Shown in pieces: positions 39,397 through 47,612 of a DNA stretch of 64,000 nt (position 1 is its first letter; each line of letters begins with the position of its first letter). This stretch comes from Microbacteriaceae bacterium (lineage in GTDB: Bacteria > Actinomycetota > Actinomycetes > Actinomycetales > Microbacteriaceae). Both the position numbers and the translations under genes were made by a program. Below the pieces are notes generated by a model. That model saw nothing but the letters and a program-made list of their open reading frames with translations, was not told the DNA's origin and made no database searches. The stretch is taken from contig SCRE01000018.1 of NCBI GenBank assembly GCA_004297935.1, positions 124,001-188,000 of the forward strand, read 5' to 3'.

Positions 39397-42300
39397 TCAA
39401 GACCTGGATCGCCGCACATAAGTCGTTGGCGGTCACCGTGTTGAGCGGCACGACGATCATCGCGGTCCTCGCCACGATCGCGTTCACCTCGAGCGGCTAC
39501 ACCGCACAGCGGATGCAACTGGGCGACGCCGCGGTGTGGGTGACCAACCAGAGCAAGCAACTGCTCGGACGTGCCAATACCCAGGTCCGCCAGTTGAACT
39601 CGGTCGTGACGGCGGCCAGTTCCTCCACCGACGTCGTTCAGTCCGGCGGCACGGTGCTGCTGGTCGATCACGGCAGTAACACCGTGGAGAAGGTCGATCC
39701 TGCCACTGCCTCTGTCGGCAAGGCCGTCGCACTGCCTTCGCGTGACCCGGTGGTGAATCTGGTCGGCTCGCGCGTGGCCATCGACTCCGCGGCGACCGGC
39801 CAGCTCTGGCTGATGAATCCGGATGCACTCAGCCAATTCGACGCGCAGGCCGCCCCGACCCTCGACCTCGGCGGCCGCATGGTGTCGGCAGTCGACCCGG
39901 CCGGCCGGTTCTTCGCCTACGTGCCGGGGACGGGCGCCGTTTACCGCATCGACGCGGCCACAGACGACGTGATCGCCGAAACCGATCATGCGCGGGCGGT
40001 CGACAAGAGTCACACGGTCGCGATCACCGCGGCAGCGGGGCGCTGGGCCGTGCTCGACAGCACGGACAGTGTGCTGGAAACCGCGTCAGGGCGCGTGAGC
40101 CTTCCCTCGTGGCTCGGTTTGGGCGTCGTGCCTCAGCAGGCCAGCAGCACAGACGACGTCGTCTATCTGGCTTCGAATTCAGGTCTCGTCACGGTGCCGC
40201 TCGGGGGCGGTGCGGTCCGCACCGTGCTGCGCGGCGTGCTCGGCAAGCCGGCCACCCCCGTCGTCGTCGACGGTTGCGTCTACGCGGCCTGGGCGGGCGG
40301 AACCACCTTCACGCGTTGCGAGGGCTCTGCGGGGATTCGGGGCACTCTGCCCATGCCGACCTCGAACGCCGCGCTGTCTTTTCGCGTCAATCAGCACGAG
40401 GTCGTGCTGAACGACACGGACAGCGGTCGATCGTGGGCGGTGCAGCACGGGAATGCGCTCATCGACAACTGGTCGGACTTCGCTCACGCGAACACCAATC
40501 GGCAGCGGGTCGAGCAGAACAACCCGGACATCCCGCCGACGGTCGCAAAACAGCAGGAACCCCCCGTCGCGGTCGACGACGTGTTCGGCGGCCGCCCCGG
40601 CAAGGTCTCGACCCTGCCCGTGCTGCTCAACGACTACGATCCCAACGGCGACGTGCTGGTCATCTCCTCCGTCGACCCGCCGCCCGCCGCGCTCGGCACC
40701 GTCGACATCGTGGCGAACGATCAGCAATTGCAACTGGCCTTGCCTGCGAACGCGGCCGGCTCGTTCAGGTTCCACTACACGATCACGGACGGGCATGGCG
40801 GCAGCGCCACGGCGGCCGTGACGGTGCAGGTGCGAACTCCCGAGGAGAACTCGCCGCCCGTGCAGGTGCGCACGACCCGAGTGACTGTCGGTGCCGGCGG
40901 GCGGATCACCACACAGGTGCTGGGCGATTGGTACGACCCGGACGGCGATCCGTTCTATCTGAGCAGCGCGAGCATCGACGGCCCGGACAGCGTGACCTAC
41001 ACACCGCAGGGCACGGTCGTGTACTCGGATCGCGGGCAAGGCGGCACGCAGAAGACGGTGGCGTTGACGGCATCCGATGGCAGGGCGACCGGCACCGGGC
41101 GGATGCTCGTGACCGTCGCGAGCCCGTTGAACGTGCCGATCACCGCTGAACCGTTCGTACGGACGGCAACGGCCGGGGACGAGATCACCGTTGCACCGTT
41201 GACCCATGCGACCGGCGGGTCCGGCACCCTCCGACTCAGTGCTGTACCGGCCATCGCCGACGCGGTGATCACACCGGATTTCGACGCAGGAACATTCCGA
41301 TTCACCAGTGGCACCGTCGGCACGCACTTGGTCGACTTCGCGGTGACCGACGGGATCACGACCGTGAACGGCGTCGCGCGGATCGAGGTGAAAGCGCCGC
41401 CCGACAGCAAGACGCAGCCGATCACGGTGCCGCACACGGTGTTCATCCAGGAGCAGAGCACCCACGAGGTCGACGTGCTGGCGACGGACATCGATCCGAC
41501 CGGCGGGGTGCTTCTGATCACGGGGGTCACGAATGTGCCGCCCACCAGCGGGTTGCGCGTCGAGGTTCTGCAGCATCAGCTGCTGCGTGTCACGCTGACT
41601 CGGCCGCTCGACGCGCCGATCACGTTCAACTATCACGTGACCAATGGCCTGGCGGATGCCGACGGCGCGGTCACCGTGGTGCAGATCCCACCACCGGCGG
41701 TGCGGCAACCGCCGGTTGCGAACCCGGACTCTGCGTCGGTACGTGTCGGCGATGCGATCGACATTCCGGTGCTGGCCAACGATTCCCAACCGGATGGCGA
41801 GGAACTGACGCTGGATCCGACCCTGGCGACCCCGTTGCCACCGGGCGCCGGGCTGTTGTTCGCATCGGGCTCCGTGCTGCGATATCTGGCGCCTGACAAG
41901 CCGGGCAACTACACCGCCGCGTACCGCGTCGACGCCCCTGACGGGCAGTGGGCCAGCGCGCAGGTCACGATCGCGGTCCGCGAGCTCGACGCCGCGTCGA
42001 ACAACCCTCCCGTGCCGAAAACGGTCACCGCACGGGTGCTCGCCGGAGAATCGGTGCGGATCCCGATCCCGCTGAACGGCATCGACCCGGATGGCGACTC
42101 GGTCAAGCTCGTCGGCCAGGAGTCGAACCCGGCCAAGGGCGCGGTGACCGCGATCGGGCCGGATTGGATCGATTACACGGCCGGCGACTACTCGACCGGC
42201 CTCGACACGTTCAGTTACGGCGTCGTGGACGCGCTGGGCGCCCACGCGAGCGGAACCGTGCGAATCGGGATCGCCGCGATCCCGAGCGGCGCTCGCAATC

Positions 42301-45269
42301 CGGTCGCCGTCGAGGACGAAGTGACGGTGCGACCCGGCCGGACGGTTTCCGTGCAGGTGCTGGCCAACGACTCGGACCCGGACAACTCGCCGTTGACCAT
42401 CATCAAGGTGACGCCGACGACAGGCCTCGGTGCGAAGGCGAAAATCGCCGGTGACCTCGTCCAGGTGACCGCACCGCGAGCCGAGGGTCGCTACGGGTTC
42501 ATCTACGAGATCCAGAATGCGACCGGCGGCACGAGCTCCAACTTCCTCACCATGGTGGTGCGCAAGGATGCGCCGTTGGCCCGGCCGCAGGTCAACGACA
42601 CGGTGTTGACGCTCTCCGACATCCTCGGCAAGCAGAGTGTGAGCGTCGACGTACTCGCCAATGTGTTCTTCGCAGACGGTCCGGTCGGCAGCCTTCGCGT
42701 ACGCGTGCTGCCGGGCTACAGCGATCACGCGCAGGTGACGGCGGACAAACGCGTCCGCGTGAAGATCACGGCCACCTCGCAGATCATCCCGTTCTCGGTG
42801 AGCCACCCAGACGACGCATCCATCGTCTCATACGGTTTCATCTGGGTTCCCGGGACCGACGACGCGCTGCCGCAGCTCAAACGCGACGCGCCGAACTTGA
42901 CGGTTCCGAGCGAGAAAACGCTCACGATCCACTTGAACGACTATGTGATCGCCGTCGGCGGCAAGCAGGTTCGGCTGACCGATGCGTCAACGGTGCACGC
43001 GACCCACAGCAACGGCGCTGCTCTTGTCCAGGACGACAGCACCCTCGTGTTCACCAGCGCAACTCGGTATTTCGGACCGGCATCGCTGTCGTTCGAGGTG
43101 ACGGACGGCTCATCCGCGTCCGATCCGCAGGGGCGCGTCGCGACGCTGGTGCTGCCGATCACCGTGACGCCACGGCAGAATCAGCCGCCGGTGTTCACCG
43201 GCGGGCAGATCGACTTCGAGCCGGGGCAGCAGAAGACCATCGACCTGACAAGGCTCACACGCTACCCGTACGCGAAGGACCAGAAGGAGCTCGCCTACCG
43301 GCTCCTCGACCCGCGCCCCGACGGATTCGGCCTGAGCCTCTCCGGTACCACCCTGGTCATCTCCGCCGGTGAGAAGACCCCGAAGGGCACGACCGCGACC
43401 GTGCTCGTCGGTGTGCGCGACTCGCTCAACGACGGTCAGGCGGGCAGGATCAACCTGACGGTCGTGCCATCGACCCGGCCGCTGGCCGTTCCGGCTCCGG
43501 ACAGCGTGATCGCACGGCGCGGACAGACGACCAGCGTCGACGTGCTCGCCAATGACAATGCGACGAACCCGTTCCCGAACACACCATTGCGCGTGATCGC
43601 GGTGCGCGGGCTCGAGAGCGGATCGCTGCCGGCGGGCGTGTCTGTCAGCCCCAGTGCGGACAAGTCCCGACTGACCGTCAGTGTGGCGCCCACAGCGCAA
43701 CCGACGGACACCGATCTGCAGTACGAGGTGGCGGATGCGACGGGAGACCCGAGCAGGTATGCCTGGGGGACCGTGCGGATCTCGGTGCAAGACCGGCCCG
43801 AACCCGTAGCGAACCTCCAAGTCACCGGAGTCGGCGACCGCAGCCTCACACTGGCCTGGGCCGCCGGCGCATTCAACAACTCGGCGATCATCGACTACCA
43901 GGTGACCGTCAGCAGAAACGACAACGGTCAACCGGTGGGCACCACCAGCTGTCCGGCGACGACCTGCACCGTGCCGACCGGAGGCAACGGACCGAACAAC
44001 GCCGTGCAGGTCAGCGTGACCGCGCGCAACGCGATCGGGGTGTCCGACGCGGTCGGTTACGGCGCCGCCGTCTGGTCGAACATCGTGCCGCCCGCTCCGC
44101 GCGCGGTGACCGCCGTGCCGCTCGACCACGGGGCGCGGGTCAGTTGGAGCGCCCCGGACGCCCCGACGGGCGCGAGCGCGGTGACCAGCTACCGCGTCAG
44201 CATCGGCGCCGTCGTCATCACCGTCTCGTCGAATGCGTCGAATATGTCGAATACGTTCACGGCGGACGTGACCGACCCGAGCATCGCCAACGGCACGCCG
44301 GTGACGGCGAGCGTTGCGTCGATCAATTCGTATTACGGGCAGCAGCCGACGTGGAACACGGCCTCGGCCTCGGTCACACCCGCCGGGCCACCGCTGTGGT
44401 CCGGCGGGCCGGTGGCCGCCGCCGCGACCGACGGAAGCGGTCGAGTCGCACTGAATTGGTCCGGCCTGGTCTCCGGGAACGGGGCGGATGTGACGAGGCT
44501 GACCGCGGTGACCTATCAGGGGTCGAGCGCGCCGATGTGCGATGCCGGCTCCGGCAACGTTTCAGGAGGCGCGCAGTCCACCATGTGGTCGTCGCCGCCG
44601 CTGTCATCGCTGCCGACGTCGACGACGTTCACAGTGCCGAGCGGCCAGGCTTCCTCGTTCGTACTCTTCGCCTTCAACGGCCAGGGCTGCACGGCATCGC
44701 CGACCGTGACCGCGACCCCGCTGACGCCCCCCGGCGCTCCGACGTCGATTTCGGTCGCACCGCCGTCAAGGCAGCAGCCCACAGACAGCACCGGGGTCAC
44801 CTTCCTGGCATCGCTGACCACGATCCGGCCCCCGGCCGGCACGGGCGGCGCGAGCATCTCCTATCAGTATCGGTTCGTCGGCGCCTTCACGTCCGACCCG
44901 CAGGCGATCGCCCCCGGCGGCACGATCGATGTCGGTGCGCAGAACTACGGAAAAACCGCCACGGTGCAGTTCCGCGCACTCGCCGATTACGGCGGCGGTA
45001 CCGTTTTGGCAGGCGCATGGTCCGCTGATGTGCCCGCCGGAGTCGCGGTCGACCTCAACGCGAACGTCGCGCTTCTGAACGGTGTGTTCACCTGGACGAG
45101 CGCGCCGAGCGGGCCCGGGTACGCATCCGTCAGCTATCAGTGCTCCGGGCAGGCAGTGGCCGCACCGATGGCCCAGACCGGAAGTTGCACGCCATCCGGG
45201 AGCTTCCCGGCACTGACCGTTGCCGTCACCGCGAATGACCAGACATACACGAAGATCTACAGGGGCTGA
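39393..45269 (+). CDS. Giant membrane-anchored surface protein with Ig/cadherin-like and FN3 repeats
   Basis: 1958 residues. A single N-terminal membrane helix (about 12-35) with a short Lys/His-containing cytoplasmic tail anchors it; no cleavage site or LPxTG motif is seen. Residues about 50-370 have short repeats (LLVDHGSNTVEKVDPATASV, LVTVPLGGGAV) like a beta-propeller. From about 390 to 1465 come about eleven repeats spaced 91-104 residues, each with a PPVA.DD start and VLANDSDPDG core, typical of cadherin/Ig-like Big-type modules. About five FN3-like domains follow to the C-terminus. It corresponds to the Fn3 protein of PFNA clusters. Co-translated with the kinase. Confidence 0.88.
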   Translation: MIKTWIAAHKSLAVTVLSGTTIIAVLATIAFTSSGYTAQRMQLGDAAVWVTNQSKQLLGRANTQVRQLNSVVTAASSSTDVVQSGGTVLLVDHGSNTVEKVDPATASVGKAVALPSRDPVVNLVGSRVAIDSAATGQLWLMNPDALSQFDAQAAPTLDLGGRMVSAVDPAGRFFAYVPGTGAVYRIDAATDDVIAETDHARAVDKSHTVAITAAAGRWAVLDSTDSVLETASGRVSLPSWLGLGVVPQQASSTDDVVYLASNSGLVTVPLGGGAVRTVLRGVLGKPATPVVVDGCVYAAWAGGTTFTRCEGSAGIRGTLPMPTSNAALSFRVNQHEVVLNDTDSGRSWAVQHGNALIDNWSDFAHANTNRQRVEQNNPDIPPTVAKQQEPPVAVDDVFGGRPGKVSTLPVLLNDYDPNGDVLVISSVDPPPAALGTVDIVANDQQLQLALPANAAGSFRFHYTITDGHGGSATAAVTVQVRTPEENSPPVQVRTTRVTVGAGGRITTQVLGDWYDPDGDPFYLSSASIDGPDSVTYTPQGTVVYSDRGQGGTQKTVALTASDGRATGTGRMLVTVASPLNVPITAEPFVRTATAGDEITVAPLTHATGGSGTLRLSAVPAIADAVITPDFDAGTFRFTSGTVGTHLVDFAVTDGITTVNGVARIEVKAPPDSKTQPITVPHTVFIQEQSTHEVDVLATDIDPTGGVLLITGVTNVPPTSGLRVEVLQHQLLRVTLTRPLDAPITFNYHVTNGLADADGAVTVVQIPPPAVRQPPVANPDSASVRVGDAIDIPVLANDSQPDGEELTLDPTLATPLPPGAGLLFASGSVLRYLAPDKPGNYTAAYRVDAPDGQWASAQVTIAVRELDAASNNPPVPKTVTARVLAGESVRIPIPLNGIDPDGDSVKLVGQESNPAKGAVTAIGPDWIDYTAGDYSTGLDTFSYGVVDALGAHASGTVRIGIAAIPSGARNPVAVEDEVTVRPGRTVSVQVLANDSDPDNSPLTIIKVTPTTGLGAKAKIAGDLVQVTAPRAEGRYGFIYEIQNATGGTSSNFLTMVVRKDAPLARPQVNDTVLTLSDILGKQSVSVDVLANVFFADGPVGSLRVRVLPGYSDHAQVTADKRVRVKITATSQIIPFSVSHPDDASIVSYGFIWVPGTDDALPQLKRDAPNLTVPSEKTLTIHLNDYVIAVGGKQVRLTDASTVHATHSNGAALVQDDSTLVFTSATRYFGPASLSFEVTDGSSASDPQGRVATLVLPITVTPRQNQPPVFTGGQIDFEPGQQKTIDLTRLTRYPYAKDQKELAYRLLDPRPDGFGLSLSGTTLVISAGEKTPKGTTATVLVGVRDSLNDGQAGRINLTVVPSTRPLAVPAPDSVIARRGQTTSVDVLANDNATNPFPNTPLRVIAVRGLESGSLPAGVSVSPSADKSRLTVSVAPTAQPTDTDLQYEVADATGDPSRYAWGTVRISVQDRPEPVANLQVTGVGDRSLTLAWAAGAFNNSAIIDYQVTVSRNDNGQPVGTTSCPATTCTVPTGGNGPNNAVQVSVTARNAIGVSDAVGYGAAVWSNIVPPAPRAVTAVPLDHGARVSWSAPDAPTGASAVTSYRVSIGAVVITVSSNASNMSNTFTADVTDPSIANGTPVTASVASINSYYGQQPTWNTASASVTPAGPPLWSGGPVAAAATDGSGRVALNWSGLVSGNGADVTRLTAVTYQGSSAPMCDAGSGNVSGGAQSTMWSSPPLSSLPTSTTFTVPSGQASSFVLFAFNGQGCTASPTVTATPLTPPGAPTSISVAPPSRQQPTDSTGVTFLASLTTIRPPAGTGGASISYQYRFVGAFTSDPQAIAPGGTIDVGAQNYGKTATVQFRALADYGGGTVLAGAWSADVPAGVAVDLNANVALLNGVFTWTSAPSGPGYASVSYQCSGQAVAAPMAQTGSCTPSGSFPALTVAVTANDQTYTKIYRG

Positions 45270-45270
45270 G

Positions 45271-46272
45271 ATGCAGGACGAATTGACCAGAGAAGCAGCG
45301 ATGACGATGACTGCCGAGCAGGCGCAGTGGTTCGCCGAGATCTTCGATCGGCTCGTGGGCAACGTGGAGCAGGTGCTGCTCGGCAAGACGCACGTCATCC
45401 GGCTGTCGTTCACGGCGTTGCTGAGCGACGGCCACCTGCTGCTGGAAGACGTGCCGGGCACCGGCAAGACATCGCTCGCTCGCGCGATCGCCGAAAGCGT
45501 CGGAGGAGCGAGCAACAGGGTGCAGTTCACTCCGGACCTTCTGCCCGGCGACATCACGGGGGTGAACATCTACGATCAGCGCAGTGCGGCGTTCGAGTTC
45601 CATCCCGGCCCGGTCTTCGCGAACATCGTGCTGGCCGATGAGATCAACCGGGCGAGCCCGAAGACGCAGTCCGCCCTGCTCGAGGTGATGGAGGAAGGGC
45701 AGGTGACCATCGACGGCGTCCGGCATCCGGTCGGCGCGCCGTTCATGGTGATCGCCACACAGAATCCGATCGAGCAGGCGGGGACCTACCGTCTGCCGGA
45801 GGCGCAACTCGACCGCTTTCTGATGAAGGCGTCAATCGGTTACCCGGATCATTCCGCGACGGTGCGCATTCTCGAAGGCGCCGACCTGAAGGCCCACGAG
45901 CGAGTGCTGCACAGTGTCGTGCCCGGCGAGACGATCGTCATGATGTCGAAGCTGGCGCGCACGGTGTTCGTCGACCCGACCATCAACGACTACGTCTCGA
46001 GACTGGTCGATGCGAGCCGATCGGCCAGCGAGGTGCGCCTCGGTGGCAGCGTGCGCGCCGCGCTCGCGCTGATCCGGGCCGCAAAGACGGCAGCGGCAGC
46101 CGACGGCAGGCATTACGTCGTACCCGACGATGTCAAGACCCTGGCGGAGCCGGTGCTGGCTCATCGTCTGGTGCTCGACCCTGAAGCAGAGTTCGACGGT
46201 GTCACAGCGGAGCGTGTGATCGGCCAGCTCCTGCTCGAGACGCCACCGCCGAGCGAGCGGAACCCGATGTGA
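45271..46272 (+). CDS. MoxR-type AAA+ ATPase
   Basis: 333 residues. Walker A LEDVPGTGKTSLARA (Lys66), Walker B IVLADEINRASPKTQSALLE, sensor-1 FMVIATQNPIEQAGTYRLPE, and the C-terminal lid with RRAALA-type helices. MoxR proteins act as chaperones that assemble or activate partner complexes, often with DUF58 and transglutaminase-like proteins, as here. ATG 45271 lies 1 bp after the giant gene's stop with AGGGG ahead; ATG 45301 and 45307 are possible later starts. Its stop overlaps the DUF58 start. Confidence 0.93.
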   Translation: MQDELTREAAMTMTAEQAQWFAEIFDRLVGNVEQVLLGKTHVIRLSFTALLSDGHLLLEDVPGTGKTSLARAIAESVGGASNRVQFTPDLLPGDITGVNIYDQRSAAFEFHPGPVFANIVLADEINRASPKTQSALLEVMEEGQVTIDGVRHPVGAPFMVIATQNPIEQAGTYRLPEAQLDRFLMKASIGYPDHSATVRILEGADLKAHERVLHSVVPGETIVMMSKLARTVFVDPTINDYVSRLVDASRSASEVRLGGSVRAALALIRAAKTAAAADGRHYVVPDDVKTLAEPVLAHRLVLDPEAEFDGVTAERVIGQLLLETPPPSERNPM

Positions 46273-47612
46273 CAGACACCGGTCATGGCACGTGGCCCGA
46301 GCTGACGAACGCCCGGACGCGGATCGTCGGCACACGTGACGGTGTTCTTGCGGACACGCTCGTCGCCGTCGTCCGTTTCGCGCGCACCGCGCGCGCGACC
46401 GCGATGGTGCTGTGGGCGCGGCTGGGCCGCATCGTGACCCCGATCGGCTGGGCGGCGGCGCTTCTGGCGATCGGCGCCTTCCTCGGCGGATACCTGCTCG
46501 GTTGGAGCGAGGCGGTCGTGATCGGCTGGGCACTGGCAGCGGTGCTCGGATGTGCCGCGTTCTTCGTTCTGGGCGGCAACGTGTCCGACGTGCTGGTGGC
46601 GATGCCCACCAGCAGGGTCGTCGCCGGCGAGACGGCGGCCGGCGACGTGTACGTGCACAATCGCTCGCGTCGGCGCATGCCCAGCGGCAGCATCGAATTG
46701 CCGGTCGGTGAGGGGCTGGCCGGATTCGCCCTTCCTGCGCTGACCCGCGACGGGTCCTTCCACGATGTTTTCCTGGTGCCGACGGTGCGTCGCGGAATCG
46801 TCCAGATCGGTCCCCCGCGCACCGTCCGCGGGGACCCGCTCGGAATGATGCGGCGCGAAGTGGTGTGGGAAAGCTCGGCGAGGTTGTATGTGCATCCGCG
46901 CACCATCGCGATTCCGAGCATGAGCACGGGCTTCGTCCGCGACTTGGAAGGCAACCCGACCCGCGACCTCACGGCGAGCGATATCGCTTTTCATGCGCTG
47001 CGCGAGTACGCTCCCGGCGACGAACCGCGCACCATTCACTGGAGGAGTTCGGCCAAGACGGGCAGTTTCATGGTGCGCCAGTTCGAGGAGACTCGACGCA
47101 GTCACCTGATGGTCGCGCTCAGCCTGGCTGCGGCCGATTACGCGACAGACGACGAATTCGAGTTGGCGGTCAGCGTGACCGGGTCCCTCGGTGTTCGCGC
47201 CATCAGAGACGGCAGGACCGTCTCGGTCGTGGCCAGCGAGCGCACCCCGGACTTCGCAAAGCGTGTCGTGGTCGCGGCCAGACGATTCAGCACGGTCAGC
47301 CCGACACGGTTGCTCGACGACCTCGCGGGAGTCGAGACCACGAGCGCGCATCTGCGGCTGCGGGAGTTGGCGCGCGTGGCGGCGGAAAGCGCAGCAGGCA
47401 TCTCCGTCGCTTTCCTCGTCTGCGGGTCTGTGTGCGGGCCAGCCCGATTGCGCAGCGCATCGGCGCACTTCCCGGCCGGCGTGGAAGTCGTGGCGGTCGT
47501 CTGCGACCCGAACGCCGTGCCGAGTCTCAAACGGGTCGGCGAGCTCAGCGTGCTGACCGTCGGCTACCTCGACGATCTGCGGAAGAGTCTTGCCCGATCG
47601 AAGGCAGCATGA
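46269..47612 (+). CDS. DUF58 domain membrane protein
   Basis: 447 residues. Two membrane helices at about 57-105 (VTPIGWAAALLAIGAFLGGY and the next 25 residues) separate an N-terminal tail from a cytoplasmic or extracytoplasmic beta domain and the DUF58 core. The DUF58 signature is REYAPGDEPRTIHWRSSAKT at residue 245 onward, then a VWA-like Rossmann segment. DUF58 proteins are usual partners of MoxR ATPases. GTG start overlaps moxR by 4 bp and its stop overlaps the transglutaminase-like gene. Confidence 0.92.
   Translation: MTDTGHGTWPELTNARTRIVGTRDGVLADTLVAVVRFARTARATAMVLWARLGRIVTPIGWAAALLAIGAFLGGYLLGWSEAVVIGWALAAVLGCAAFFVLGGNVSDVLVAMPTSRVVAGETAAGDVYVHNRSRRRMPSGSIELPVGEGLAGFALPALTRDGSFHDVFLVPTVRRGIVQIGPPRTVRGDPLGMMRREVVWESSARLYVHPRTIAIPSMSTGFVRDLEGNPTRDLTASDIAFHALREYAPGDEPRTIHWRSSAKTGSFMVRQFEETRRSHLMVALSLAAADYATDDEFELAVSVTGSLGVRAIRDGRTVSVVASERTPDFAKRVVVAARRFSTVSPTRLLDDLAGVETTSAHLRLRELARVAAESAAGISVAFLVCGSVCGPARLRSASAHFPAGVEVVAVVCDPNAVPSLKRVGELSVLTVGYLDDLRKSLARSKAA

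Noticed and set aside
40179-42806. Very long open frame on the minus strand inside the giant gene
   Set aside because: Its translation is Arg/His/Asp-rich without domains, the usual by-product of high-GC coding on the other strand.
39393-45269. Sortase-anchored wall protein
   Set aside because: The C-terminus has no LPxTG-type motif, hydrophobic stretch or basic tail; an N-terminal helix is the likely anchor.
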